Source of the DNA: Anaerolineae bacterium
GTDB lineage: Bacteria > Chloroflexota > Anaerolineae > UBA4142 > SHND01
Direction of reading: 5' to 3'
DNA length: 64,000 nt
NCBI GenBank assembly: GCA_020851635.1
Contig: JADZCJ010000024.1
Coordinates: forward strand, 1-64,000
Positions 1 to 8,839 of the stretch are shown here, piece by piece. Under the pieces are notes generated by a model. The model was given only the letters and a program-made list of their open reading frames with translations, was not told the origin of the DNA and ran no database searches. The position numbers and the translations under genes were made by a program. Position 1 is the stretch's first letter. Each line of letters begins with the position of its first letter.

Positions 1-125
1 GATTCGCTGTGTCGCTCTAAACAAGATGACGCACGCCGGGATGCCACAGAGTTACAAAGTCGCCTGAGCCAATCCCCCACCAAGGGATTGCTGTGCGTCT
101 GATTTTTGATTCATGCACCAACGCC

Positions 126-215
126 GTGCAACAACATGAGATTGCGTAGTCGAATATCGAGTTTTATAACTCGCGCGCCAGCACTTGACTCGGCAATTTC
201 ATCATGTTGTTGCAC
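126..215 (+). repeat. MITE-like element, family A, copy 1 (90 bp)
   Basis: Terminal inverted repeats GTGCAACAACATGA (126-139) and TCATGTTGTTGCAC (202-215) enclose a 90-bp unit with an inner CGAGTT/AACTCG hairpin. Further copies of identical length lie at 18130-18219 and 32929-33018. The right end is followed by TA (216-217), shared with the neighbouring family B element. The expected TA on the left is CC here, so this copy may have lost its left target duplication. No coding capacity. Family A is defined from this window only. Confidence 0.8.
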
Positions 216-217
216 TA

Positions 218-309
218 GCAGGTTGTCGGAGAGATCTCGTTTGCAACTATGAACGCGCGTCGTAGTATCGCAAAGATAACTATAATTTGATTTCACTCCG
301 ACAACCTGC
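218..309 (+). repeat. MITE-like element, family B, copy 1 (92 bp)
   Basis: Perfect terminal inverted repeats GCAGGTTGTCGGA (218-230) and TCCGACAACCTGC (297-309), flanked by TA on both sides (216-217, 310-311). The same 92-bp unit occurs at 27177-27268 and 32835-32926, always in this orientation. It abuts family A copy 1 through one shared TA. TA flanks and short non-coding inverted repeats are what one expects of MITEs moved by IS630/Tc1-mariner-type transposases. The family assignment is an inference, since no such transposase is in the window. Confidence 0.8.
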
Positions 310-343
310 TAGACCGCAGAGCTGACAGGACCGTGATTTGTGT

Positions 344-394
344 GCCATGCCTTCCGGGGGCGCTCGAATGTCCGTGGGGCATGGCTCAATTTTT
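344..394 (+). terminator. Possible terminator hairpin
   Basis: GCCATGCC (344-351) pairs with GGCATGGC (378-385) across a long loop and is followed by a T-rich run (388-393). No plus-strand gene is visible upstream inside the window, so it may end a transcript entering from the left. Confidence 0.35.
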
Positions 395-421
395 CCCCGA
401 AATCGCCTTTTTTCGGACAAT

Positions 422-450
422 TTGGCTTATCCTGCAAAACGCCTTACAAT
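422..450 (+). promoter_or_regulatory. Sigma-70-type promoter for the membrane protein gene at 529
   Basis: TTGGCT (422-427), a 17-bp spacer and TACAAT (445-450). The predicted start near 457 leaves a leader of about 72 nt before the chosen ATG. Confidence 0.5.
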
Positions 451-528
451 GCGCGGCGTCGGCAAGCGCATCCCACCCCCGGCGTTTTGAGAGCAGGACA
501 TTTCACTCGATTCGACTGTGTTTTCTCC

Positions 529-1404
529 ATGACTGCGTTTCTTGAATTATTGGATACATATGCCATCTTTTTTTACATCGCGGGCGTGCTTGCCGTGTTG
601 TTTGGCATCAAGATGCTGTTTGACGCGCGCCGCGCGGGGCGCATGACGCTTTTTACTCTGGAGCAGGAACAAGCAAGCGACCGCGCGTTTCGGGCTGTAT
701 TGGTTATGCTGGGCGCGACGTTATTTATCGCCGCTGTGGCGGGCATCAATGCGTTTGTCTCGCCGATCGCGCCAGCCCAAGAGACTGATGTTGCCGAGCC
801 GACTATTGTGGCGTTTACCCCGCCCGTTCAATTGGCGACGGCTACGGCTCAGCCGACTTTGACGCCGCCCCCAGCGACTGCTGCCCCGGCGACTGTAGCT
901 CCGACCGAGGCGGCTGTTGTTGCTACTCCCGTTCCGGTGAAACCTACCGCGGGCGTATCTCCGACCCCTGAAGTGGTGGAACCGCCAACGCCGGAACTGT
1001 CGCCGGAGCCAACCTCACAGTTTCTTTATCTTGCTCCGACGTTGAATGTGCCGCCGAGTGGCGATAGCATTGGCTCGGACAGGATTCGAATGAGTTGGGG
1101 CGTGGACGAGTTTGGAAACCTTTCGATCCCGCAAACATTGCCGCCGGACCAGTTCTATCGGCTCGTCATTACATTTACGGACCGGACGCAGAATTCAACG
1201 TCTACACTTGTCTTGTGCACACACGAAAACAGCGTAGACCAACGATCGGGTGTCACGGTCACGGAATATCGCAACGAGGCGGTGGACAACCTGTTCCGTT
1301 GGACGGTGACTGCGGTTCAAGCGCCGAGCCAGGAAGCATGTCAGGCGGGGGATTTTCAGCCCGTCAGTCCGACGAGCGCAGTGTCTACGTTTATACTGCC
1401 ATGA
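529..1404 (+). CDS. Single-pass membrane protein with Pro/Thr-rich linker and beta-rich C-terminal domain
   Basis: 291 aa from ATG 529. Upstream in-frame codons back to 340 are unlikely: they would place the start before the promoter and encode Arg/Pro/His-rich sequence. Two hydrophobic segments (roughly residues 8-25 and 55-75) flank a short basic loop. A Pro/Thr/Val-rich linker (about residues 80-165) then leads to a C-terminal domain of about 120 aa with alternating hydrophobic residues, like a fibronectin-III or Ig-like fold. It probably displays that domain outside the membrane. I do not recognise the family and no catalytic motif is visible. The gene stands alone, followed by a terminator before the GT39-like gene. 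Confidence 0.7.
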   Translation: MTAFLELLDTYAIFFYIAGVLAVLFGIKMLFDARRAGRMTLFTLEQEQASDRAFRAVLVMLGATLFIAAVAGINAFVSPIAPAQETDVAEPTIVAFTPPVQLATATAQPTLTPPPATAAPATVAPTEAAVVATPVPVKPTAGVSPTPEVVEPPTPELSPEPTSQFLYLAPTLNVPPSGDSIGSDRIRMSWGVDEFGNLSIPQTLPPDQFYRLVITFTDRTQNSTSTLVLCTHENSVDQRSGVTVTEYRNEAVDNLFRWTVTAVQAPSQEACQAGDFQPVSPTSAVSTFILP

Positions 1405-1443
1405 TCGGGAATGCGAGACAGGCAATCATAAATCACCGAGACG

Positions 1444-1473
1444 CCCCTTTGCCGAGTGGTAGAGGGGTTTTTC
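1444..1473 (+). terminator. Rho-independent terminator
   Basis: CCCCTTT (1444-1450) pairs with AGAGGGG (1461-1467; one G-T pair), followed by TTTTT. It ends the gene at 529-1404. The next gene's -10 (1495-1500) lies just beyond. Confidence 0.7.
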
Positions 1474-1494
1474 TTTGGCGGCATGATACGGCAG

Positions 1495-1500
1495 TATAAT
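1495..1500 (+). promoter_or_regulatory. -10 element giving a probable leaderless mRNA
   Basis: TATAAT ends 8 bases before the ATG at 1509, so transcription would begin at or within two bases of the start codon. No convincing -35 is present. Confidence 0.55.
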
Positions 1501-1508
1501 TTCACGTC

Positions 1509-4367
1509 ATGGCAGATCTGAAAACTCTGGTTTCGAAAGTCTCGTGGCTGGTTTGGCTGGCAGGTGGCGTCATGGTCGCGGCGCTCCTGCTGCGATTTTT
1601 TGCGCTAGACCGGTTTCCGCCGGGTGTCCAGCATGACGAAGTGTTTGTCGCCAATTTTGCCCAAACTGTTCTCGGAGGGCAATACCCGATCTTTTTTGAA
1701 TTGAATCGCGGCAACGAGCCGTTGTTTATGTATTTGACGGCAGCGATGATGCGCGTATTTGGGGAGAATGTCTGGGCGTTGAGGGGCACGGCAGCGGTGT
1801 GCGGATTTGGCGCGCTGGTCTTGACCTATCTGCTCGCGCGCGACATGTTTTCAAAGGAATTCACCGGGCGCGGGGACAGGACGAGCGCGGACTTGATTGC
1901 GCTGATTGCGGCAGCAGGAATTACGGTGTCGTTTTGGCATTTGTACGAGTCGCGGATCGGGCTGCATACCATCAGCACGTATTTGTTGGCGGCGGCGACG
2001 TTTTATGTTTTCTGGACGGGCTGGACGCGCGGGAACAGGGTTTTGTTGGTGTTGTCAGGGCTTCTGGCAGGGTTGTCTGCGTATACGTATCGCTCGGGGA
2101 TTTTTGTGCCTGCTGCCTTGCTGGTCTTTATATTTTATACGTTGTTGTTTCATCGCAAGACCTGGGGCGGGAATGTGCGGCTGGTCCCTGTGATCTTGGT
2201 CGCTGCCGCGCTCGTCTATTATCCGCTCTTTGATTTTATTACCACGCATCCCGACACTGCTCTGGCGCGGCTGGGGGATTTGAGCGGAGATATGGATGCC
2301 TTGCGACAAGGCAATCCGCTTCCGCTCATCAACAATGTGGTGCGGGTGCTTGGGATGTTTGGTGTCAGCGGCGACCCCGAGTGGCGTTACAACGTGGCGC
2401 TGCGCCCGATTTTTGACCCGCTTTGGGCGACCCTGTTTTATGTCGGTATTGGCGTGTCGTTTTGGCGCATCAAGCGCGCACCCTATGCGCTGGCGTTGAG
2501 CTGGTTGTTTGTCATGCTTCTGCCGAGCATTTTGAGCGCAAGTGATTTGTCACAGCACCGCGCGACGGGGGCGATTGGCGCGGCATTTCTGATGCCTGCG
2601 CTGGCGTTGGACGAGGCGCGCATGCTTGTGACAGAGCGATGGGGACGGAGCGCGCACATCGGTTTTGGGGTGGTCGCGGTGGGATTGGTTTTGGTGGCGG
2701 CAGTCGGCGGGATAGAGGCATATTTTGTAACGTGGACGAATAACCCCGAGGTCCGATTGATACAGCGCGCGGACCTGGCAACGGCGGCGCGCTGGCTGGA
2801 CGAACATCGCACGGATGAACGCGCCCTGATTTCGGCAGAATTTGCAAATGATCTGGACCGCGGGGCGTTCAACCTTGTGGCGAGGAATCGGGACAGCGCT
2901 CAGTTTTTGCAGGGGGCCGATACATTTGTCCTGCCCGCGCGCACGAGCGCGTATATCGTCAACCCGCGCAGCGGACCGGTGAATGAATCGTTCAAGCGGC
3001 AGTTTCTTGCCGACCCTCCACTCTATACGTCCAAACTGCAAGACGGCAGCATAGAGGTCGAGATTTACAAATTGACGCAAGAGGCGCTCCAAGCCCTGCG
3101 GACGACGCGCGAGCTGAATACCGTGGCGCAGACCCAGGATGGGCAGCTGTTGATTCGCAAAGCGGTTTTGCCGCAAGACGCGAAATCGGGCGGGACCTTG
3201 AATGCGGAATTGTGGTGGCAGATTCTGGCGCCCTCTGCGAGCGATGCGGATGGGTTGGCATGGATCGGCGCGTTGCAGGACCGCTTGCGCTATACGTGGA
3301 GTGAAGTTGCATCGCTCGGCTATACCCCTTCGCAGTGGCAAACTGATGACATGGTGGTGACATTGCTTGCGCTTCCGATTCCGGTGGATGCGCCGCCGCA
3401 AAACTACTCGCTCGCCGTCGCGCTTGGGTCGAACAACGGCACACTGCCGTTGGTGAAACAGGGCGAAATGCCGACATCGCCGATACAGCTGGGCGATGTG
3501 GCGATTGCGCGCGGGGAGGCGCCCGAAACACAGCCGGATTTGCAAGTGCGGTATCCCAATCGAGAGCGGTTTGGAGACATCGAGTTTTTTGGCTCGGATG
3601 CGGTTGGTGAAGTGGAGGCAGGGGGGAGCTGGCGTGCGATCCTGTTCTGGAAGGCGGATGCCACGTTGACCGAAGATTTTAAGGTGCGCTTAATCGCATT
3701 GACGCAAGATGGGGAGGAAATTGCGCGCCAAGAGAGCGTGTTGTTGGAAGGGGTGTATCCTACGTCGCAATGGCGCGCAGGGGAATATGTGCGGAGCGTT
3801 CACGATTTTGCGGTGCCGGAAGATGCGCCGCGCGCAAGAGCTCAAATTCGCCTGACCGTCGTCGGGCAGGATGGGAAAACGGTCGGACGCGCCGATGGTG
3901 TGCCGATCGCCGGAATTGAGATTGTAGGACGGACGCGCGTGTTTGAGCAGCCCAGTCCGCAGACAAAGCGTTTGGCGCGTTTTGGCGAGGCAATTGAACT
4001 GCTCGGGTACGATTTGCCGGAAACGACTTTGCGCGCGGGCGACCCGTTCGAGATAACCTTGTACTGGCATGCGCGGCGCGCGACTGACAAACCCTATACG
4101 GTTTTTGTGCATCTGTTGGATGCGAATGGCAAAGTGATAGGGCAAAAAGATGCGCCGCCGTTGAACGGCGATGCGCCAACAGACACCTGGCAAAAAGACG
4201 AATATATTGCGGATGTATATACCTTTACGAGCGCAGCGGACGCGCTCGAGGGGGCTGCAAAGGTTGAAGTTGGGCTTTATGACCCGGCGACGGGAGCGCG
4301 GCTGGAAGTGGATGAGGATGGCGCGGTCGGTGACCATATTTTGGTGGACGGTTTGACGGTGGAATGA
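1509..4367 (+). CDS. GT39/PMT-like membrane glycosyltransferase with C-terminal beta domains
   Basis: 952 aa. The N-terminal half resembles GT-C fold glycosyltransferases of the GT39/ArnT type: a first helix (about 12-30), then an acidic motif (GVQHDEVFVANF, about 39-50) where the family carries its catalytic Asp/Glu, a Glu-Pro pair in the next loop, and about ten membrane helices up to about residue 415. These enzymes move a sugar from a polyprenyl-phosphate donor to protein or lipid on the outer membrane face. The C-terminal half (about 430-952) is soluble and beta-rich, with repeated patterns around LLGYDLPETTLRAGDP. Substrate unknown. TATAAT at 1495-1500 sits 8 bases before the ATG with no Shine-Dalgarno, so the mRNA is probably leaderless. 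Confidence 0.8.
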   Translation: MADLKTLVSKVSWLVWLAGGVMVAALLLRFFALDRFPPGVQHDEVFVANFAQTVLGGQYPIFFELNRGNEPLFMYLTAAMMRVFGENVWALRGTAAVCGFGALVLTYLLARDMFSKEFTGRGDRTSADLIALIAAAGITVSFWHLYESRIGLHTISTYLLAAATFYVFWTGWTRGNRVLLVLSGLLAGLSAYTYRSGIFVPAALLVFIFYTLLFHRKTWGGNVRLVPVILVAAALVYYPLFDFITTHPDTALARLGDLSGDMDALRQGNPLPLINNVVRVLGMFGVSGDPEWRYNVALRPIFDPLWATLFYVGIGVSFWRIKRAPYALALSWLFVMLLPSILSASDLSQHRATGAIGAAFLMPALALDEARMLVTERWGRSAHIGFGVVAVGLVLVAAVGGIEAYFVTWTNNPEVRLIQRADLATAARWLDEHRTDERALISAEFANDLDRGAFNLVARNRDSAQFLQGADTFVLPARTSAYIVNPRSGPVNESFKRQFLADPPLYTSKLQDGSIEVEIYKLTQEALQALRTTRELNTVAQTQDGQLLIRKAVLPQDAKSGGTLNAELWWQILAPSASDADGLAWIGALQDRLRYTWSEVASLGYTPSQWQTDDMVVTLLALPIPVDAPPQNYSLAVALGSNNGTLPLVKQGEMPTSPIQLGDVAIARGEAPETQPDLQVRYPNRERFGDIEFFGSDAVGEVEAGGSWRAILFWKADATLTEDFKVRLIALTQDGEEIARQESVLLEGVYPTSQWRAGEYVRSVHDFAVPEDAPRARAQIRLTVVGQDGKTVGRADGVPIAGIEIVGRTRVFEQPSPQTKRLARFGEAIELLGYDLPETTLRAGDPFEITLYWHARRATDKPYTVFVHLLDANGKVIGQKDAPPLNGDAPTDTWQKDEYIADVYTFTSAADALEGAAKVEVGLYDPATGARLEVDEDGAVGDHILVDGLTVE

Positions 4368-4376
4368 TGCCCTGTT

Positions 4377-4422
4377 GCCCTTGCAAGAGGCGGGCGAAAT
4401 TAATTATCGCACGGGCAAGGGC
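4377..4422 (+). other. Intergenic hairpin
   Basis: GCCCTTGC (4377-4384) pairs with GCAAGGGC (4415-4422). There is no T-run, so it is not a typical intrinsic terminator. It lies between the GT39-like gene and the response regulator. Confidence 0.35.
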
Positions 4423-4481
4423 GGGAACGCTTGAGGGGAATCGCTCTACGCGAATCGCCTTTTTTGATTTATAATGGCGGT

Positions 4482-5156
4482 ATGGCGGAGCGAATTCTCA
4501 TCATCGAAGACGAAATAAAGATTGCTGATTTTCTGCGTCGTGGACTGGCGTATGAAGGATACAAGGTCGAGGTCACGAATGACGGCGAGACCGGTCTCAA
4601 GGCGGCGCGCGACAATGCCCCGGACCTGGTGATTCTCGATGTGATGTTGCCCGGGCTGGATGGCTTGGAAGTCGCGCGGCGTTTGCGTTCGGGCGGCGAG
4701 ACGCCGATTTTGATGTTGACGGCTAAAGATACTGTCTCGGACAAGGTCAAGGGTTTTGACAGCGGCGCAGATGACTATTTGGTCAAGCCATTTGCGTTTG
4801 AAGAATTGTTGGCGCGAGTCAAGGCGCTGCTGCGGCGCAACAAAGCCGCCGACCAGACGACGTTTCGGTTTGCCGATTTGTCGCTCGACACGAGCACGCG
4901 CGAAGTGTCTCGCGGCGGACGCAAGATTGATTTGACCACCAAAGAGTTTGATTTGCTTCACTTTTTTATCCTGCACCCGCGCCAGGTGCTGTCACGTGAA
5001 CTGATCTATGACCGCATTTGGGGATACGATTTCGGCGGAGAATCGAATATTCTGGAGGTCTATATTCGATATTTGCGCTCCAAGCTCGAAGCCGGTAACG
5101 AACCGCGTTTGATTCAGACGGTGCGCGGCGTAGGGTATGCCTTGAGAGAAGAATGA
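4482..5156 (+). CDS. OmpR/PhoB-family response regulator
   Basis: 224 aa from ATG 4482. TATAAT at 4470-4475 ends 6 bases before this ATG, implying a leaderless mRNA and arguing against the longer reading from 4431. The receiver domain (1-120) has the acidic pair near residues 10-11, phospho-acceptor Asp53 in [10 protein letters not shown], and Lys102 in the VKPF motif. The C-terminal winged helix (about 127-224) ends in the usual YIRYLRSK...TVRGVGYAL pattern. It is followed after 86 bp by a histidine kinase, so the two form a two-component pair. Targets are unknown, but the three 11-bp-spaced half-sites before htrA (8840-8866) suit this DNA-binding class. Confidence 0.95.
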   Translation: MAERILIIEDEIKIADFLRRGLAYEGYKVEVTNDGETGLKAARDNAPDLVILDVMLPGLDGLEVARRLRSGGETPILMLTAKDTVSDKVKGFDSGADDYLVKPFAFEELLARVKALLRRNKAADQTTFRFADLSLDTSTREVSRGGRKIDLTTKEFDLLHFFILHPRQVLSRELIYDRIWGYDFGGESNILEVYIRYLRSKLEAGNEPRLIQTVRGVGYALREE

Positions 5157-5162
5157 GTTCGA

Positions 5163-5192
5163 GGGCGCGGGCAATCGAATGCCCTTGCGCCA
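5163..5192 (+). other. Hairpin between response regulator and kinase genes
   Basis: GGCGCGGGCA and TGCCCTTGCGCC form a GC-rich stem with a two-base bulge and an AATCGAA-type loop, in the 86-bp gap upstream of the kinase start. It could modulate relative expression of the two partners, but nothing proves this. Confidence 0.35.
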
Positions 5193-5242
5193 AGTCCGCG
5201 TATCGCGTTTTTTTGCTCCGCAGAAGGTAGTCTTTATTTCGC

Positions 5243-6715
5243 ATGTCCATTCGCACACGTCTGACACTGTGGTATGTCGGACTCTTGGCTGTCCTGCTCA
5301 TCGTCTTTGGCGTCGCGCTTTATTCCACAGTCTATATCACATCGTACCAGGAAGTGGACCGCTCGCTGCAACAGCGCGCGAGTGATATCCAGGCAAGTCT
5401 GGCGACGGTTATAACGCTGCAAGATGATTTTGTTTCGATCATACGGCGCGGCGGTCTAGTGCTGCCGAACGCCGACGTCTTTTCGAACGGCGACATTTAT
5501 GTGCAGCTGCGCTCGTTGGATGGGCGCATCATCAGTCGTTCGGAAAATCTGGGCAATCAATACCTCGTAATTCCTCCCGACCAACATGAGCGCGCCAAGA
5601 ACGGCGAGGTGGTCCCCTCTGATTTTACGGTCAACAAAACCAGATTGCGCGCCTATGTCGCCCCAATTGTAATCAAATCGGGCAAAGTTGTCGGTTATAT
5701 TGAACTGGCGCAATCGCTGCGGCAAGTTGACAATACACTGCGCGACCTGGCGACGTTGATTGTTGTGAGCATCGGCGCCGGACTGATCGTTGCGGCGGTC
5801 GGCGGCTGGTTTATCGCGGGGAATATCCTCGACCCGATCAACCGCGTGACCATCACGGCACAAAAAATCGCGCGCGCGCGCGATTTGGGACGCCGAATTG
5901 AGGTGCCAGAAACCGTGGATGAGGTGGGGCGGCTCGCCATGACGTTTAACGAGATGCTGGCGCGCATCGAAGAGTTGTTTCGGGCTCAACAGCGTTTTGT
6001 GGCGGATGTATCACACGAATTGCGCTCGCCGTTGACCGCCGTCCGCGGCAACCTGGACTTGCTCAAACGCGGCGCGGCGAATGATGTGGAAGAACGCGCA
6101 CAAATGATTGATGCGATGGATTCGGAAACATCGCGCATGAGCCGGCTGGTGAGCGATTTGCTTTTGCTCGCCCGCCAGGACTCGGGCGTGCCGATTGCAA
6201 AACAACCGATCGAACTGGATACGCTGCTGCTCGAAGTGTATCGTCAGGCGCAAGTGACTGCAAAGGGCGTGCATCTGGCGCTAGGCGCAGAAGACCAGGC
6301 GATCATTGTGGGCGACCGTGACCGTTTGAAACAGGTATTGTTGAATCTGGTTGACAATGCGGTGAAATACACGCCGCCGGGCGGCAAAGTGACCTTGTCG
6401 CTGGCAAAGGATGATTCGTGGGTCAAGATCGCAGTGCAGGATACGGGGATCGGGATTGCCAACGAAAATATCCCAAATCTATTTGACCGGTTCTATCGCG
6501 TGGACAAGGCGAGAGCACGTGATGCAGGCGGCACGGGTTTGGGGTTGGCGATTGCCAAGTCAGTTGTTGATGCTCACAATGGAAGAATCACGGTCGAGTC
6601 ACAAATGGGCAGAGGCAGTGTATTTACCGTGTGGCTGCCCATCGGCGAGGCGAAACCGGCGATGGATGCGAGTCCAGTCAAGCCCCCGGCGCGTTTGGCG
6701 CTGCATGAAACATAA
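5243..6715 (+). CDS. Membrane sensor histidine kinase (HAMP-HisKA-HATPase)
   Basis: 490 aa, the partner of the upstream OmpR-type regulator. One N-terminal helix (about 9-32), an extracytoplasmic sensor region of about 130 aa, and a second helix (about 169-193). The HAMP linker (about 194-246) follows. The HisKA box VADVSHELRSPL carries phospho-acceptor His258. The ATPase domain shows the N box (NLVDNAVKYTPPGG), G1 (VQDTGIGI), F box (FDRFYRVD) and G2 (GGTGLGLAIAK). All catalytic motifs are intact. The signal sensed cannot be read from sequence. No clear Shine-Dalgarno precedes the ATG. A terminator follows at 6725. Confidence 0.93.
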   Translation: MSIRTRLTLWYVGLLAVLLIVFGVALYSTVYITSYQEVDRSLQQRASDIQASLATVITLQDDFVSIIRRGGLVLPNADVFSNGDIYVQLRSLDGRIISRSENLGNQYLVIPPDQHERAKNGEVVPSDFTVNKTRLRAYVAPIVIKSGKVVGYIELAQSLRQVDNTLRDLATLIVVSIGAGLIVAAVGGWFIAGNILDPINRVTITAQKIARARDLGRRIEVPETVDEVGRLAMTFNEMLARIEELFRAQQRFVADVSHELRSPLTAVRGNLDLLKRGAANDVEERAQMIDAMDSETSRMSRLVSDLLLLARQDSGVPIAKQPIELDTLLLEVYRQAQVTAKGVHLALGAEDQAIIVGDRDRLKQVLLNLVDNAVKYTPPGGKVTLSLAKDDSWVKIAVQDTGIGIANENIPNLFDRFYRVDKARARDAGGTGLGLAIAKSVVDAHNGRITVESQMGRGSVFTVWLPIGEAKPAMDASPVKPPARLALHET

Positions 6716-6724
6716 AACCCAAAT

Positions 6725-6760
6725 GCCCTTGATTGTATGCCGCAATCAGGGCTTTTTTTT
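6725..6760 (+). terminator. Rho-independent terminator after the histidine kinase
   Basis: GCCCTTGATTG (6725-6735) pairs with CAATCAGGGC (6743-6752) with one bulged T, followed by eight T residues. Confidence 0.85.
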
Positions 6761-6819
6761 GGCTCAGCATCTTTTTACACCCTTCTCATTCTTTCCTAAT
6801 CTGCGAACGATATTCTACA

Positions 6820-7107
6820 GGCGACAGGTTGGGGGATGCCAAAAAGGGTGAAGCGGAGCGAGGCTGTAAATTTCCGGACCGAGTGTTTTACAAGAGCGCA
6901 CCCCTGTTCGGAGGGTTCAAGCTCTATTCCCCGCCTGATCCTTTCAACATCGGGACTTGACTGTGTCGGCTGGAACGCAGGGACTGAAACTTTGAAATCT
7001 GAATAGGTTTGTTCTCCTTTGTTGGGTGGCTGTGTGCTGAATGGGTGTAAGCACACGCAGAAATAAAAACGCCGCATGTGAGGTTCACGTGCGGCGTTTT
7101 TATTTTG
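6820..7107 (+). ncRNA. Candidate structured RNA, possibly a stand-alone HEARO/omega-RNA-like locus
   Basis: This stretch of the 475-bp gene-free region 6716-7190 can fold extensively on the plus strand. An outer stem of about 12 bp is formed by CAGGTTGGGGGAT (6825-6837) with ATTCCCCGCCTG (6926-6937). Inside it are AGGGTG/CACCC, TGTAAA/TTTACA and a GGAG/CTCT hairpin. Downstream are a GTGTGCT/AGCACAC hairpin and a strong terminator (7061-7107). A multi-stem core closed by GGGGGAT/ATTCCCC reminds me of HEARO RNAs, the guide RNAs of IscB nucleases, which are reported as stand-alone copies in some Chloroflexota. That resemblance is from memory and no iscB gene is present. It could be another RNA class or chance folding. 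Confidence 0.4.
7061..7107. terminator. Strong bidirectional terminator
   Basis: A 21-bp stem (one G-T pair) around a 3-base loop, with GCCGCA/TGCGGC at its core and A-runs and T-runs on the two sides. It can stop plus-strand transcription through 6720-7060 and minus-strand transcription leaving the VTT-family gene that ends at 7191. Confidence 0.85.
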
Positions 7108-7190
7108 GTATAATTGCAAGGATTGTTTGTTCGAAATGCGATCCCAAGAGATTCCTGTCTCTTGGTTTGTGATGGCGATCGCGGAGACGC

Positions 7191-7820
7191 TCAGCGTCCA
7201 AACAAATTCAGCAGCCAATCAACACCGAGTGAGGCGCCGTATGCAAGGATAACGTTTTTGACGATCTTGCCCGCGCCCGCGGACATCAAGTAGAGCCACC
7301 AGGGCATGCGTAATGCCCCCGCGGCGATGCCGGCAATATCAAATATGGGATTTGGAATCAATGCCATTATAAAGATTGTGATAACGCCGTACTGGCGCAT
7401 CCAGACTGCGAGCCGCGCATAGCGCGGGGATTCGTCAATCAGGGATTGCCCGCTGTACCCCGCCAGATAGCCGGTCATTTCGCCGAGCGCTTGTCCGGCG
7501 CCTGCAACAATGCCGACGACGAGCGGGTTGCCGATGGTCCCCGCAAGCGCGGTCAGGGCGATTCCGGGGACGGGTAAAATCAAAGTGGCGTTACTGAGCG
7601 CCGAGAGGAAAAAGAGGACAATCAAACCGCCCGGCGAGGAAAGCAGCGTTTCGAGCTGTGCGCGTCGTTCGGGATCGAAAAGAATTACAAGAGTGGCGGC
7701 GAACGCGACGATGAGAATTACGACAGTAAAAATCTGGATGTGCCGCAGTCGTTGTGGCGGCGGCGCGGCAGGGACAAGAGGAGTCTCTGATGACATGGAA
7801 ATTGGACGCGATTGTCGCAT
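7191..7820 (-). CDS. VTT-domain (DedA/TVP38-like) membrane protein
   Basis: 209 aa from ATG 7820; an internal ATG at 7796 (201 aa) is also possible and neither has a good Shine-Dalgarno. About five hydrophobic segments. The middle carries the family's conserved features: a GEMTGYLAG motif near residues 108-116 and a MALIPNPIFDIAG motif near 147-159 before a Gly-rich re-entrant stretch. Relatives are lipid scramblases or flippases, such as polyprenyl-phosphate recyclers, or less defined VTT proteins. Single gene, minus strand, ended by the bidirectional terminator at 7061-7107. Confidence 0.8.
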   Translation of the reverse strand: MRQSRPISMSSETPLVPAAPPPQRLRHIQIFTVVILIVAFAATLVILFDPERRAQLETLLSSPGGLIVLFFLSALSNATLILPVPGIALTALAGTIGNPLVVGIVAGAGQALGEMTGYLAGYSGQSLIDESPRYARLAVWMRQYGVITIFIMALIPNPIFDIAGIAAGALRMPWWLYLMSAGAGKIVKNVILAYGASLGVDWLLNLFGR

Positions 7821-7883
7821 GGCAGGGGAGACTCGTCAAGCGAGGACAAATGAATACCGGAAAATGGAGACTCGAAACTCGAA

Positions 7884-8816
7884 ATGTCCGTGCGATATAA
7901 AAGCTGTATCCATTTGGTGGTGGCTGTGTGGATTGTTGTCTTGTCAAGCGCTTGCGGGGGCAGCGGAGGTGAGGTGGAGCCGAGTGTGACCCCAATCCCG
8001 TCTCGAGAGCGGGTTGTGCCGACAGCCACGCGGGAGCCAAGTGCGACCCCAACACTCACCTCGACGCCGACGCTTACACTGACCTCAACGCCTGCGGCGA
8101 CGGCGACCGCATTTATTACCGCCCCACCGCAAGGTGAGGCGGTAGACATTCCGATCTTGATGTATCATCATTTGAAATATCGAGAACCGGACGCCAGCGA
8201 ACTGCTAAAAACGTGGTCGGTCGCGCCGGACCAATTTATGGCGCAGCTGGACTATATGCAGGCGCAGGGTTTTCATACGATTACGTTCAAACAGTTGATC
8301 GAGTTTTTTCAAGACGGTGCGCCCCTGCCAACCAAGCCGATCTTGTTGACGTTTGACGATGGCTGGTTGGACCATTACACGGTGGCATTTCCGGAACTAG
8401 AAAAGCGCGGGATGGTTGGGAATTTCTTTGTGGTGACGCAATATGCCGATGTGGGCGGCGAACTATTGCTGAATTGGGACCAGGTCCTGGAAATGGACCG
8501 CGCCGGTCACGAGATTGGCGGGCATACTATCAGTCATGCGGATTTGACGAGCGTTAATTTGGACGAGATGCAGAGGCAGTTGGGCGGAGCCAAGGCGCAC
8601 ATGGAAGACAAGTTGGGACATCCGACTTTTGCTCTTGCTTATCCGTTCGGGGCGTTCAACTCGAGAGTGATTGCCGAAACAGAGGCAGCGGGATATCGCG
8701 CCGCGCTGATCTTGTGTTGCGGGTACGAGCAAAGCGCCGACATTTTGCTGACGCTCCCCCGCATCCGCGTCTCGTATGATGATACGATTGAGGATTTTGC
8801 CGGGCGATTGCCTTGA
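7884..8816 (+). CDS. Polysaccharide deacetylase (NodB domain) lipoprotein
   Basis: 310 aa. A type II signal peptide ends in the lipobox LSSAC near residue 24, so the protein should be a lipid-anchored extracytoplasmic enzyme. A Thr/Pro/Ser-rich linker (about 30-80) precedes the NodB domain. Visible metal-site motifs are TFDDGW (near 154) and GHEIGGHTISHADL (near 211), which give the Asp-His-His triad of carbohydrate esterase family 4. These enzymes remove acetyl groups from N-acetylated glycans such as peptidoglycan or exopolysaccharide; the substrate here is unknown. It is followed by htrA on the same strand, but htrA has its own promoter-like region. Confidence 0.9.
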   Translation: MSVRYKSCIHLVVAVWIVVLSSACGGSGGEVEPSVTPIPSRERVVPTATREPSATPTLTSTPTLTLTSTPAATATAFITAPPQGEAVDIPILMYHHLKYREPDASELLKTWSVAPDQFMAQLDYMQAQGFHTITFKQLIEFFQDGAPLPTKPILLTFDDGWLDHYTVAFPELEKRGMVGNFFVVTQYADVGGELLLNWDQVLEMDRAGHEIGGHTISHADLTSVNLDEMQRQLGGAKAHMEDKLGHPTFALAYPFGAFNSRVIAETEAAGYRAALILCCGYEQSADILLTLPRIRVSYDDTIEDFAGRLP

Positions 8817-8839
8817 CAATGGCATCTCTTTATGTCGCG

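Noticed and set aside
61-95. CCCCCACCA following CAATC near the left edge, looking like a tRNA 3' end
   Set aside because: No T-loop (GGTTCGAATCC-like) or acceptor partner upstream; it is a simple CAATCCC/GGGATTG hairpin.
7081-7100. GTGAGGTTCACGTGCGGC read as a group II intron domain end
   Set aside because: No intron-encoded reverse transcriptase or catalytic domain V is present; the sequence is fully explained as a terminator stem.
6796-7218. Minus-strand reading frame of 140 codons across the gene-free region
   Set aside because: It crosses a 21-bp terminator hairpin and the structured region, has no ribosome site and no domain-like pattern; the RNA interpretation explains the region better.
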